In this document: piece after piece, positions 47,770 through 59,435 of the stretch | Layout of the letters: each line of letters begins with the position of its first letter | Numbering within the stretch: position 1 is the first letter of the stretch | From: Tubiluchus corallicola | Lineage: Eukaryota; Priapulida; Priapulimorpha; Priapulimorphida; Tubiluchidae | Assembly (NCBI GenBank): GCA_030141605.1 | Contig: JAQGDQ010000730.1 | Coordinates: forward strand, 1-64,000 | Direction: 5' to 3' | DNA: 64,000 nt | Notes under the pieces: model-generated | The model's database searches: none | Told to the model about the DNA's origin: nothing | The model's input: the letters and a program-made list of their open reading frames with translations, nothing else | Position numbers and translations under genes: made by a program

Positions 47770-48130
47770 TAAATTTTAATTCTTTTAAGGAAATTGTAAC
47801 TATAACAGAAAGGTAATGTTGGTAATTCATGCACAGTGGGCCTGATTTGCAAACATGCTTCGATAATCTGACGTACACTGCCCTTGACGCGTGGCCATTC
47901 ATATTCTTGCATTACTCTAGCTGTTAATGCCTCAGTGACCAGCCGTAGGTTTGTCATGGGTTAAAGCTAGGACTTGCTTCCTACGAGAACGTGGAAGAAC
48001 CACCAACTCTTTCTTGTCCTTGCACAGGTAATAAAGTACACCTGCATGAAAGATATGACCTGATCTGGCTTCTTTAGCCTGTTTAATTGAGACAGCGTTA
48101 TTCAACAGGTTTCGTTGACTCGCATCTTGC
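47770..48130 (-). pseudogene. Ty3/Gypsy-like integrase N-terminal fragment, frameshifted relic
   Basis: Minus-strand frames show LCKDKKELVVLPRSRRKQVL, then ALTHDKPTAGH and, in another frame, RVMQEYEWPRVKGSVRQIIE followed by ACLQIRP. This order (LVVP.S.R..VL..AHD.P.AGH, then a YWP motif and the second half of the zinc knuckle) is the HHCC region of Gypsy-type or GIN integrases. Stops and at least one frameshift interrupt it, and the expected final CxxC is degraded. No catalytic DDE core, LTR or reverse transcriptase was recognised nearby. It is a dead fragment. Confidence 0.6.
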
Positions 48131-48269
48131 AGCGGTTCCCGCTTAAAGCTCTTTCATACTCGCTTTCAACAACTGCGCATGCGTTTCAGGGGATGAGTGC
48201 CTGACCATTAATCAACTCTCACTTTCCACAAATGTTCCTTTTCAAGTTGTGTTGCCTTGGAACAAGTTA

Positions 48270-48335
48270 TATTACACGCACATGCACACGCACACACAAA
48301 CACACATGCATGCACACACGCATACACACACACAA
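48270..48335 (+). repeat. (CA)n-rich imperfect microsatellite
   Basis: CACACG, CACATG and CATGCA units over about 65 bp. Confidence 0.85.
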
Positions 48336-48648
48336 TTTGTAATCGCTGCTCTTTAAATTGGAATAAAGACATAATTCCAATCATTTTCTCTTTTATTTAT
48401 GGTTATAACACTTCCCATATCATTTCCGTTCGTCACTAAAACAAAACAAAAGGAACTGTTGTTTAACATTCTTTTTATTAGCACAATAAATTGTCATTTA
48501 CACAATTTAATAAATTTGTATAAGCTTCAATAACTGGTTCCTTTGGCTGAACGTGCTTGAGTTTCGAAAAATCTAAACTTCAAAATTTGCATGAAGATAA
48601 AATTGTCTCTTCAATTTTTGCTTTTTAACAAAATTGGTAACTGTCAAC

Positions 48649-49024
48649 TAGGGGTGAGCATTCTCTACCAGAACGCGAATTCGAATCGAACCGAATTTCA
48701 GTGTTTCGAATTCGAACCGAATTCGAATTGAGATTGAACGATTTTCGAACTAGTTTTCGAACCACCAGTAAAAATTAGTCTTAGAAAGGTCACGGATATC
48801 ACTAGATTTTGTTCTGCAATAAAACGACTAGTAATTGGCTTAAAGTTGTGCACAGAAATAACAAATAAATTATGTTAATTGCATGATGTGTCAATCGTTT
48901 TAATGATCAGGAACATATGTGATTGAAGTGCTGAATTATTCGAATCTATAGTTTTGGATTCGAATCGTGTTCGAACTAAAAAACCTCGTTCGAATCGAAT
49001 TCGAGCGTTCGATGCTCACCCCTA
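48649..49024. mobile_element. hAT-like MITE (376 bp) with 8-bp target duplication
   Basis: The ends are TAGGGGTGAGCA and TGCTCACCCCTA, perfect 12-bp inverted repeats, extended by AT/CG-alternating TTCGAATCGAA-type sequence. The flanks are CTGTCAAC (48641-48648) and CTGTAAAC (49025-49032), an 8-bp duplication with one mismatch. Eight-base duplications are diagnostic for hAT elements. No transposase is present. Confidence 0.85.
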
Positions 49025-49032
49025 CTGTAAAC

Positions 49033-50308
49033 GGTAACTGACACAGTCGAAGACTGATGTATTGCTACATAAGCCTTTTTACATTTACATTTAACCTTAC
49101 AGAGAGCATATTATTGATAACAATTACTCCCAAACCGACTCTGTGGTACTAGGCTAGCTCAACATGACTTCAATGTTTGCATTGTTTTCGCTCTATTATT
49201 TCACTTATTCTCTATTATAACCCACTGCTGAACGAAGCTCGAGTGCTAACTGAGCCGTTTTGTTAACTAACAGTCTTTTGTGCAAAGACGCTAATGCTAC
49301 TCAACGAGCTGCTTTGTTAACTGTTCCTGCCTGCCTCCTGAATAGATTACATGCAAACAAATTAACTACATCCTGACTTTCAGGTAAACACATACTCATG
49401 CTCATACTGTTCGCATTTATGGAGCGCTGGCCGCGTGTCAAAAAGTTGGAAATAAATTTGCTTACCGGCCTCATTACGAGCCGCTGACACCCTTCAAATT
49501 TTTGACATTTTCTAAAAAAAATTGGGGGGGCCCAGGCCCCCCCCCGGGCCCCTATGGCACCACGCCACTGACAATTATGAAATGCAATTACTGTTTTAGG
49601 TTCTGTCTAGATAAAATATTAAAGTTCATATCAGGCACCTAAATTGTGATAAAACATTAGGACAAATTTTACAGCTCAACGTGCAGATTTTATATAAGTA
49701 AGGAAGAGTAATACTAATAAATTAAAAATATTAAAAGATACAAAACATAATAACGAATAATTATGACATTTTAGATAATGATAGAACAACAACAACTACT
49801 ACTACTGTAGAAGCATTAGGAATACGGGGATCAACAATAAAAATTATAAGAGAAATAATAATTTTGAAACTTGAATTGATTTTCAAATTTGTTTCTTGGA
49901 CTAATGCAGAAATCACCTGCTGCAAATATAAAATCATGCTTAATGTAAGATTTGAAAAACATATGAAGTTTAATCCCATTGTAATCACTGATACCAACAA
50001 TTTGGTTTTGGCAAATAAAGCAGACATTATAGTCGAAACTCTACATTACACTATGTCAGGAGTGTAGAGTTTCAACACTAGCTACAATAAACTTTACACG
50101 ATATTGTACCTTAATTATTGCCACTTTACTGCAATGGCTAATATTTACTTATCTGAAAGCATCAAAGCAAAAACCACATCAAATCTTGCTGCATAAAGAA
50201 AAACAGTTTATTAAAATAGCTGACACTATACCTAAAATCAACAGCCTGCTTTTACTGTATGTATGTATGGGAAAAATGTATCGTAAATTGTGTCTTTCTC
50301 GGTAAAAT
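49033..50308. other. No gene; one GC-rich element end
   Basis: A run around 49525-49570 (GGGGGGGCCCAGGCC, CCCTATGGCACCACGCCACT) resembles the terminal CAGTGGCGTGGTGCCATAGG motif of a DNA transposon, but no partner end is visible. The rest is AT-rich without gene signals. Confidence 0.4.
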
Positions 50309-53300
50309 CTACAATATTTTTTCCTTGTCAACGAAAGTTGGGTAATTTCCGAGTAAGCTTGAAACTGTTGCAAGAAAAGTTACAGAAAGCTTGTACCAAA
50401 ACGCATGTGGCGCTATTCGTAGCGTTGAATTGCAAAGATCTTTGTTGCAGTAGCACAGTACTGTTACATTTTTCCTTGTTCCACCGTGTTGCTCAATTGT
50501 CAGACATGAATCACTTTTGTGATCTGCAGCACAACCACGCCACACCTGGTTCGGGGTGAATTCGGGAGAACTATCTGAAAAAAGTGCTGGCACTTATAAT
50601 GCATAATTCAATTTTAATAACAATAATAGTGAAAATTTTAATTATTAATGAAAAGAACCCTAAATTTAAAAACAAAGAAATGTACGACGTTTCAAACTGG
50701 CAGTAGAGGTTATCTTCGTGCAAAGCAACACAAAAGAACTGGAAAGAGAAAAGGAGTAATCATTTTACTTGTCTACTTTGTTTGTTTGCTGTGCTTCTGT
50801 TCCTTTCATATTTAATAATATTGTTAATGGTTAATTGCAATAATTTTACGTGTTAATTATAAAAAATGTCCAAGAAAGGTAAATTTATTGACAGAATAGC
50901 AATCAATGTATGACATCCGTCACTTTGTCAAAATCACCCATTTGCCTGGTGTCGCTGGATTTGAAACCCACCCTCCCGCCACCCACTATTAAAATAAGAA
51001 TGTAATTTTTGTGTGAACTCTAGGTTTAAGTACTTTTAACATTGCAATGTTTTGTTCTGTAATGTGGAATTTTTATATAATGTACCACTGTACATTGTTG
51101 AAACTGCTTTACAAGGCGTTTGTATAATTTTTTAATGTATTGCAGCATTGCAAACAGTGCTTTATTATGTTTGTCATCATAGACGCAAGCAGTATTGTGA
51201 TTCGTGTAGTCACGTATTGGGTGGGGCAATATCTGGGTGTGCCCCACCTTTTTTGCCTGGCTATATTGAATGTATTGTCATGTCAACAAATGACCCCATT
51301 TTATAAACTAATTTCATTCTTGGTGCTTTTGCAAAAAACTAACCAGGTTTAGCCAATCTTACCTTTAGATCGGTTTTATGAACATTAGCTTATAAAAATT
51401 TGTATTAATAATTTCTCGTGATTTTTTTGTGTAAGTTTCCTTATGTTGTGCTCTAGGAACATCAGGAATGAAAAGTTTATTACAGCCAGTTGAACGATCA
51501 TGACAATTATAGATGGCATTTTTCAAAATAACGATAATAAATACTGTTCTCGACTCTCAAGTTCCTCCTGACGACTCCAAAAACCCTGTATTTGTATTTG
51601 TTTTTTGTCTTCCTTACTCCTTTCATAACATATTCCTTGCAAAATATTAAAACTATACGTATACAAAATTTCTCTCCATTAATACAAACTATTTTATGAT
51701 TATAATTACACTCCTACAAAAGTGAGAATATAATCATCTCTCAAAAAACTAAAACTATAAAATGTAAACCTACTCCGATGACCCTCTTTCTCCAAACTGT
51801 TTTTTAGCACCATCCTGTTCTTACTGACCTACCTTACTTTTCCTTTTTCACATTTATTACATAATTCTTTTCTCTCTATTACAAACTACATATATGAACA
51901 AATGCCACGTGCCACTAGCTGGTCGGCCGCTGCTTAGCGATATGCTTCAGTACAACCTAAAGACGTGAGCTCGCACTCAGCATAACCTTTTTGGTTATCA
52001 AATTTCCAGGATCAATTTTTACATTGGTTTTCATAAACAAAATAACGATAATAATTACTGCACAATTTCTTTTCGATTGAATGAATTGTTTTGTTTTGCT
52101 GAAAGTACATCCGTTCTTCCAAACATGGGCAAAGCCAAGTTTACATAATGTTGGGTCAATACATACAATACAATGTTACCCAATTATTGTGACCATTCAT
52201 ATAATTTTATTTCTTTATACATCAAGTGAGCATTTGCACTAAACTATCTTTGGGCGTCTCAAAAATATTCAACTAGAATTCCACCATTAATTTAATTATG
52301 AATATACAAAGTGGATGGACAGAAGAAAATCATTTTAATTACTCTAAATTTAAATTTATGTTGTATTGTCATCATACTTTTCTTAGTTTTGGATAGTGCT
52401 GCCACCTTCAGGTGTTCTTGTTAAAATTGTTAAAGCTTTCTCTTTACTGTTTAAATTTTCATTGGCTTCTACAGTGTTTATGAATGCATAATCTCTAAAC
52501 TTGTTTTCACACCTAAATGATTTCACCTGTAGTTCTGGTCACTTGGTTTTCTGCTTTTCAACATGACACTACTTCACTGTTTATGTAGACATTTCAGAAG
52601 AAAATCTTGAAACTAAATTTCAAGTTCTTTGGTTTCTTCAAACCACTGGGTACACAGCAAGCTCAGCTCTAACAGCAAGTTTTATTGACTTTAGAAAGAA
52701 CACCAAGCGTACGTTTACAAAATTTCAGTACGCTAAGCTCGGTTTTTGCCGTATTATAATCAGTTTCAAGTGTATTTCTCTTAACCCTTTCAGTCCAACA
52801 TTATACTTTACTAAACAAAAAGCTAAGTACTGGACTTACAAAGAGGTTTTTGCACATCACTGCATTATGGAGTGTAACAACAAAACAGTTTTTGCATTGC
52901 ATTTCTGTGTCTATTATTATAAAAGTGAATTACAACCGTTTGTTCCCAATGCATCCTGTTGGATACACAATACTCTTTGTCATGTGCAAAAAACAAAGTC
53001 CGACTTTTTAAAAAAACAGAACAAAATCAAAAATGTGCTTCATTTTACAACTGCTGATAATTTTTTAAAGTATTTAAGACATTTAGTATGCATGCTATGC
53101 TGATCTGTACAAAGTCGTCTCTAAAGTACTGTACCTTGCACAGTTTTCTATCCTATGTAGATTTTCTAGTTTGCCATTTTATCACCATTTTTAGTCTATT
53201 GTTATTGGCTTAACTCAAAATAACTATTAACAGAACAAATAACAGTCAGTTTTAAAATTTTATTAATTTTAAAGGCAGAAAATATTCTCGTATCCCACGG

Positions 53301-55577
53301 GATACAACGGGTATGAAAGGGTTAAACGATTTTTCCACATTTAAAACAAAAGCAAGTTTGTGACAAAACATTCAATATAATGTTTTAAACACGTGGCCAT
53401 GGCGGGTTATGTAAGTATGGGAAACCTTCAAATATAAAATAACTTCTCTTATTACCGCTTTGGATAATGACTTACTATAATATCCTTTAGGAACACTTAT
53501 AATTGTTGTCGTCATGCAGGACTGTCCATTGGCGCACTTTTTTTGTTCACCCAGTTCAATTTCAAAGGTTAAATCGTCCAGTTTGCAGTCATCGCATTGA
53601 TAACAACTCAAATCTTTTGCTTGAATCTCAGTTACTAAAGGAATAAATAAGCTAATTCAGTCTGAGTTATGTATATATTATCATTATTCATTATTTCAAT
53701 TATTAATCATTTTTTTAAGATTTCCACGTACAGTTTGGCCTGTCAAGCTATGCTGTTAGGCTCAAACTGTATGCATCAAAATTATTCTGTAATGTAATTT
53801 GCACATGTATATGCGGCATTTTGTAATTTCTCGATAATACTGCATTTATTTGTATTTAAATTTATATTTACTTAAATGGATAATTATCTGTATTTTAATG
53901 ATAATTGTAAGATGCAATGCGGAAATGAATAAACTCTTGAAACTCTTGAGTGGCATTCATTGCCTTTCTACAGATAACTCTTTTGTTTCAATCTAGAATA
54001 CGAAATAAATATAATAAATAATATACTAAGTTTATTAAATATCAAATGATAAATAAGAGTAAAAGAGGAGTTGTTAAATTGTGTTAAAAGGGCTAAATTA
54101 TGCTAAACCATAATTCTGATGAAATGCTGGCATGAAGCCCAGTTAAGGTGTGATATCACGTGATCAAGTGATTCGGAATCGAACTTAGCGTGGGCAGTCG
54201 ATGCGCCGAAGCTTACGGCGCATGGTAGTTTAGTAAAACCTTTGTGATGCCCGCATCTCGTCAGATCAGATCAGAGACCAGAGCAGAGCAGATCCGATCA
54301 TTGGGCTGGGCATTACTATCTGTTATGATATTTACTGTGCTTAATGTTTAATAAACGTGTTGTTTGTTAACTTGAGTCTTAATAATCTCGCTAGCCCAGA
54401 AACACTAATATTCACCTAGCAACGCACACAAACACAAACAACGCAACCAATTATTTTACTATAAGATAACTTAGTCAGACTGGAGGTCCTTGCATTTTTT
54501 ATAACAAGTTAAATGTTTTGTTTCAATCTCAGTTTCATTGATAAACTGACAAATCTTTTCCTTGTGCCTCAGGAGAAAATAAACTGGTTTATCTTTGCAT
54601 TCACAGTAATCAGTCGTTTGCTTGGTACAGAAAAGCAAAACACTTTCTTCTCATCTGTACTTGTCTAGCTGAGTTCCAATGCGTCGTGGGTGTAACTTTA
54701 GATACCCTTTAATTAGCCCCCCCCCCCTACAGGCGGTTATGCTTTGCGTTCAGTTTTGAGTTCAAGACATTTGGGGATCGGCTGCAGGCAAATTTTAATC
54801 TTTTCAATAGATATTATTGCTAACAATATCATTTTCTTGTTGAGCAATTATCATTACCCTATTCTATACAGGTTATACAGGTTTATTTATTTCAACTCCG
54901 CATCTAACAGTTATAATAAAAATACAGATAATTTCACTGAAGTAAATATAAATATAAATGCAATATTATCCAGAAAGTTACAAAAGAGATTCTTATGCAG
55001 CATATACATGTGCAAATTACATTACAGAGTAATTTTGATGCATACAGTTTGAGCCTAAAAGCATAGCTTGACAGGCCAAACTGTACGTGGAAATCTTAAA
55101 GAAGTGATTAATAATTAATAATGATAATATATACATAAAAGTGGGAGGGGGGAGTAGTGAATGAAAGATGAAATGGAGTGAGAACTAAGAAAAACTGTGA
55201 TCATAATTATAAAGTGTTCAGTAACCTGTTGAGCGTAGTCACGTTTTATTAAGATTACTGTGGAAAAAGAATGCAGGTGATTACCATTATCAAACTGTGT
55301 TATTCTCAATACTTTTGAAATACTTCTTATAGGTAATGCACCCCAGTCGTATAATGAACTTGTGCTAATATGTAGATAGTCGTACACTTTTGCTTGAATT
55401 TTACAGTTGCAACATTTTCTGTTACTTCACAACAAGTCAAATCTTCTGCTATCGACACAAATTATTAACAAATTATTGTGCCTTATTACAATGACACAAA
55501 AACGTACAAACGTACTTACGATTTACTAAGTTCAGCAGGAGAAGCAAACTAAGAAAAACCACGTCGTTTTTCTTCAT
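50309..55577 (-). CDS. Ly6/uPAR (LU, three-finger) domain protein, secreted or GPI-anchored, three exons
   Basis: Exons 55577-55520, 53634-53476 and 50574-50309 join in phase (58+159+266 nt) into 160 residues plus TAG. Exon 1 is a signal peptide, MKKNDVVFLSLLLLLNLVN. Exon 2 opens the three-finger fold with LSCYQCDDCKLDD and CANGQSCMTTT; exon 3 completes it with WRGCAADHKSDSC and VLCYCNKDLCN. That gives ten cysteines and the closing CN hallmark of the LU family. A hydrophobic C-terminal segment (FWYKLSVTFLATVSSLLG) fits a GPI-anchor signal, though a short polar tail follows it. LU proteins act outside the cell as receptors, ligands or channel modulators; the partner here is unknown. An in-frame ATG seven codons upstream (MYNFEVN) is an alternative start. 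Introns carry a piggyBac-like MITE and decayed duplicate LU exons. Confidence 0.85.
52785..53321 (+). mobile_element. piggyBac-like MITE, copy 1 (537 bp), TTAA duplication
   Basis: TTAA at 52781-52784 and 53322-53325 flank an element beginning CCCTTTCAGTCC and ending GGGTATGAAAGGG. The right part, from GTGCTTCATTTTACAACTGC to the end, is nearly identical to 59852-60296, and a subterminal palindrome GTATCCCACGGGATAC lies near the right end. TTAA targets and CCCTTT-type ends are piggyBac hallmarks. The plus-strand frame at 52867-53103 is internal to it. It lies in the second intron of the LU gene. Confidence 0.85.
53710..53950 (+). mobile_element. Dispersed retroelement-like 3' end, family B copy 1
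   Basis: Contains a 39-nt hairpin at 53731-53769 (CAGTTTG pairing with CAAACTG plus GCCT/AGGC) followed by TGCATCAAAATTATTCTGTA and a tail AATAAACTCTTGAAACTCTT. The tail holds a short direct repeat (AACTCTTGA twice), as seen at CR1/L2-type LINE ends. It matches the reverse complement of 54885-55105. Confidence 0.7.
53960..53995 (-). pseudogene. Relic of a duplicated LU exon start
   Basis: Minus strand: a CTAG acceptor-like site followed by ATTGAAACAAAAGAGTTATC, which translates IETKELSV, the counterpart of EIQAKDLSCY at the start of LU exon 53634. The cysteine is lost. Confidence 0.35.
54148..54413 (+). mobile_element. Possible solo LTR
   Basis: TGTGATATCACGTGATCAAG starts and AACACTAATATTCA ends a segment with TG...CA termini and an internal AATAAACGTGTTGTTTGTTA reminiscent of an LTR polyadenylation site. 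I cannot find a convincing target duplication or internal retrotransposon sequence, so this is tentative. Confidence 0.35.
54480..54600 (-). pseudogene. Two decayed copies of the LU exon start
   Basis: Minus strand near 54560-54590 reads AQGKDLSVYQ, and 54480-54545 reads NETEIETKHLTCYKKCKDLQ followed by SD and a stop. Both resemble the intact TEIQAKDLSCYQCDDCKLDD. They lack a complete second half and carry stops, so they look like partial tandem duplications of the exon within its own intron. Confidence 0.5.
54885..55105 (-). mobile_element. Dispersed retroelement-like 3' end, family B copy 2
   Basis: The reverse complement of this segment matches 53710-53935, with the 39-nt hairpin at 55045-55083. 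Its tail on the minus strand is AATAAACCTGTATAACCTGT, again a short tandem unit (CCTGTATAA), different in sequence from copy 1's tail. Confidence 0.7.
55395..55455 (-). pseudogene. Decayed LU exon start or alternative exon
   Basis: After GTGTCGATAG on the minus strand the frame reads AEDLTCCEVTENVATVKFKQ, similar to AKDLSCYQC at the start of the LU domain. It has an AG acceptor whose phase would fit exon 55577-55520. A possible donor GTAAAA follows ACT. No complete finger follows before a stop. Confidence 0.35.
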
Positions 55578-55599
55578 ATTTACTTCAAAGTTGTACATT

Positions 55600-55949
55600 A
55601 ATTTTTGTTTCTTTAGAACTTCGTGTCTTGAGAAAACTGACAAGTGCCCATAGCAACCACATAACCAGCTGATTGCGTAATAATGAATGAACATTCCAGA
55701 AATCAGAGATAGTTGTAGTTAATTATTTCAAAGAACTTAGAGAATGCATTGTATGTTTTAACAGTTCTTTGCATTTTAAACGCCATGTTCGTATTAAGAC
55801 TAAGATCGCTGAAAGAACAAACCTCTAGTAGCAGTACTGGATGTTATAGGAACAAGTGTAAAAACCCATCTGGAGTGTCCAGGACTGCAAAACTAAAGGC
55901 GCAGCCTGACTCTGATTGTAAACTCTCAGGTGTGAACTGTTTTTTTTAA
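55600..55949. other. Upstream region of the LU gene
   Basis: Holds the presumed promoter/5' UTR of the minus-strand LU gene. A plus-strand frame 55749-55949 (GCYRNKCKNPSG) has no recognisable domain. No promoter element can be named with confidence. Confidence 0.35.
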
Positions 55950-56215
55950 TATTGTTATTGTTATTATTTTTATTATTGTTGTTGTTTTGTTTTATTATTA
56001 TTATTATCAATATCATTACTATTATTATTATTATTATTATTAATATCATCATCATTATTATTATTATTACTATTATTATATTTATTATTATTGCTGTACT
56101 TATTATTATTATTTCTATTGTTATTAAAACTATTACTATTAATATTATTATTATTATCATCATCATTATTACTATTTTTATATTTATTATTATTGTTGTT
56201 GTCGTTAGTTTTGCT
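55950..56215 (+). repeat. (ATT)n-rich microsatellite
   Basis: About 265 bp dominated by ATT/TTA triplets with ATC and GTT interruptions. It produces Ile-rich or Leu-rich frames with no meaning. Confidence 0.92.
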
Positions 56216-56547
56216 ACTTATTAGTGCTTAATAACATATCGGCAACAGATCCAACATACCAATTTTCAATTTTTCATGTGATTTTTAATCGCCGCTGGAA
56301 TTCTGTTGTGTGAGTCACGGAAAAGCGACGTCACGTCAATAAGTTCATTAATCGTCTAGGCTCGAGGATTTCTGCATAAACGTTGCAGAAAGCAAATAGT
56401 ATGAGCGTGTAGAGACCTCGTTTTTGCTAATGTAAGTTGTGATTTTTAGATTTGACTCGTTGTAAATAAACAATTTGGTGACATATCTTTATGCATAAAT
56501 AGCTAACTGAAATTAGGAATGATACGTATGTGATATTATTGTTTAAA

Positions 56548-56604
56548 ATGACAGTGGGCTTATACAAGCCTTTGCTTCTCTAGCCCACTGCAGTACAATT
56601 ATTC
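56548..56604 (+). repeat. Isolated 57-bp hairpin segment of family A
   Basis: ATGACAGTGGGCTTATACAA through GCCCACTGCAGTACAATTAT plus TC matches only the hairpin portion of family A (perfect 9-bp stem CAGTGGGCT / AGCCCACTG, 21-nt loop). The flanking family A sequence is absent on both sides. Confidence 0.75.
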
Positions 56605-57631
56605 GGCGCTATTACACTTTCGCACCGCCTAGCTTTTCCTGGCCTATTGGTTGTTTTCACGCCTGCAGGCCAGAAAGCAGACCAACAGGCGTAATATAAT
56701 CCATATTCCCAGAATATTAGTGCTTTTTAGGCTTTATATGTCCAGATTAAAATCATGCATTACCTACCGCCGCCATTAAAAGCTGCACGTGAATAACTGT
56801 GTTTACACCACTAATGCGCACTCGCTCTCGCGCAGTGACGATGTGGCCCTTAACATGTATTTTTAGTTTCTTCGCATAATTTATGATTATTAGGGTTGCA
56901 GCCACGGGACCCAAGCTGGCATATACGAGGAAATTATTTTAGACGACTACAGTTATTTATCATTAATTTTATTTATTACTGTAGTATTATTACTATTAGA
57001 TTATAAAAAAGTTAAGGTTTTTTCTTTATTTCGTATATGCGGTGAAGATGAAAGTGTGTCACGTGCTTTTAAGCTAGGCCCTGATAATGCATAAACTAGT
57101 ACGAAATTCGTCACGTGACTACACACACAAACAAGATGGCGATATGCCCTGTATACGTGTAGAACTGTGAATACAGCGTAATTATACCTAAATATGATTA
57201 AATTACAATTAGATTAGCGGAAACATTCACTGATGACATAAGAATAATAGAATAATGACGTACGAATTCACCATTACGTTTAGGACTTATTGTTGCTAGA
57301 CACTTTGTAAAATTTACAGTTCCAAACCTATGGAATAAAATGTTAGTTTATGTTACAACATATCGAACACTACATGGCTTATAATGCTTTTTTCGTGTTT
57401 TGCCGTGAACTGCGATAGTTGCAGTACATCCATACTATTTATATTTTAATGTTTTTGCATCTCGTTTCTGCCGTACTCCTTTTTTCGTTTCTGTCCTCTT
57501 CCCAACATTACTCAATTATTCTATCTTTCTTTTTCTTGTTAAACTTAGCCACTTTTTTCCACTTTTTATGGTGTTTTCACAAGCTTTGCTTCTCGGCCAC
57601 CATGCATCATCTATTTCTTGTTAACAAACTG
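56605..57631. other. No gene recognised
   Basis: The plus-strand frame at 57419-57652 is hydrophobic but shows no domain and overlaps the start of the next element. Nothing else is supported. Confidence 0.4.
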
Positions 57632-58286
57632 CAGTCTAGCCTCGTTATCTAGCCCCTCGTTATGCCGCCAAACTCGTCTCTCGCCATAGAAAGTACCAGG
57701 ATGGATTTCCTGCTTTGATATTTACCTCGTTAAGTCGCCACCCTCGCTTCTCGCCCTCGCCACGTCATGCTAGGATGAGTGCTTATGTAAACTATATTCG
57801 TTATGTCACCAAACAGACAAACTCAGAGGTGAATCGATCAATACATATACCGCGTGTCGATCAATATAACCGCTGTATGTAGACAATGCTGCTGTACTCG
57901 ATAGACAGACATAATTAATCTAGTGTGTGTCTCACCAGGATAAGATTAGGAGTGCTGTGGTTGGTTAATGTGCAGAGAAACTAAAGCGTCACCGATATCC
58001 TTACTCTATAACACCTAAGTTTATTGCATTTAAGTGTATACTCGAAAAAGGTTTTTTAAATAAAAAAGTAACATTCTAAGATTATTTTTATGACATTTTT
58101 TCATTTCTGATTTAATGTTGATTGGTATCATAATGTGAAATATATTTTATATGTACATAGAGGAACACTATGTTAATCAACTATTATGTATATACATATA
58201 GATTAACTTCGTTATATTCCCGTTATCTCGCCTCTCGCCGAAAATTTGCCGTAGACGGACAGTGGCGAGACAATGAGGCTAGACTG
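57632..58286. mobile_element. pogo/Tigger-like MITE 2 (about 655 bp)
   Basis: The left end is CAGTCTAGCCTCGTTATCTA and the inverted right end is CAGTCTAGCCTCATTGTCTC. TA follows on the right (58287-58288); the left flank is TG, probably a mutated TA. Motifs CTCGTTATG, TCTCGCC and CTCGTTAAGTCGCC recur near both ends. No transposase is present. Confidence 0.75.
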
Positions 58287-58432
58287 TATTATGTAGCTAG
58301 TGTTAAATATTTGTAATCATATTTGGAATTTTTTCCCTAACTATACCACGCTATAGTATACTAATGTAGTTAGCGCATAATAGTTATAATGATAATAATG
58401 CAAATCGCAATGTAAAAATACATGCTGAAGTA

Positions 58433-59056
58433 CCATATATACTTGTGTACAAGTCGATGAGCATTTTAGGACCAAAAATTGCATCATTTTAGATATTATC
58501 TGTGTACAAGTCGACCATAAAATATTAAGATCTTCCAGGATAAATGATGTAATTCATCACCTTCCCATTTGAAGAAAAAATAATTTACTTAAATTAATAC
58601 CTCTGCGTAGTTGTGTTTTATATATGTGTGTATGCTTGTAATCGATATTTTGCCATTAAAACACGCATATACAGCATAAAACTTCCCACAGCAGCCGACA
58701 GGCGGCAGCACCTACACAACATTGGCGGTTTCCATGTTCTGATCGAGTGCTCCGTCGCTAGTTTATTTACCGGTAATATATAAATTTTTACTTAATTTCA
58801 CATACATTAAAATAAATTACATTAATATTTGTTAATTTTGTGAAGTAATGTCAAGATGCGAACATTCTCTGATGTGAAATATCACAGTGTGAGTGTTCAT
58901 TCAGTCCAGCGTATAATGAAGGATTATTTCTTATTCGTATTGTAGACGATTCTTTAGCGACATCTCCCAAAAACATATCTTAAGTATAAGTCGATCCCTA
59001 AAATTTCACCTTAAAATCGCTTCCCAAAAATTCGACTTGTAAATAAGTATATACGG
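58433..59056. mobile_element. Tc1/mariner-superfamily MITE 3 (about 624 bp), TA duplication
   Basis: TA at 58431-58432 and 59057-59058 flank ends reading CCATATATACTTGTGTACAA and, inverted, CCGTATATACTTATTTACAA, followed on both sides by GTCGA. The CCGTATATACT...GTCGA terminus is a recurrent DNA-transposon motif in animals. No coding capacity was recognised. Confidence 0.75.
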
Positions 59057-59125
59057 TAATAAAGATAATTGTGGAAGTTGGAATTGTACATTTTTAATTA
59101 GGTGCTGCCATCTATGAACTAATCC

Positions 59126-59435
59126 TGTTACATTCCACCAGCTAACTTACCCCCCAGTATAATTGTATGGTCCAGTGAATGCATATTCATTGGTTCTCTC
59201 CCTATTTTAAAGTAATGGTTGTTGTGAAACCTTTGCAAGTCTGCATAGGTCACCTATACCTATGTATACTGACTGGTTTTGCTTTCTAGTCACTCTCACT
59301 CTCAGTGTTCAGTGCAGCAGTTGTGCTACTCATGTGTCTGTAGTTTAATAAACACTTTTCTGTTTATGCAGTGCAACTATGTATTATAAATTTTTATTCT
59401 TGTTCATACTTCTGTGCCTAAACTCAATCATTACA
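59126..59435 (+). mobile_element. Possible solo LTR
   Basis: The segment starts TGTTACATTCCACC and ends CAATCATTACA, inverted TGT...ACA termini, with TTTAATAAACACTTTTCTGT inside resembling an LTR polyadenylation region. I do not see a matching 5-bp duplication, so confidence is limited. Confidence 0.4.

Noticed and set aside
55825-56224. Ile-rich frames on both strands
   Set aside because: (ATT)n microsatellite.
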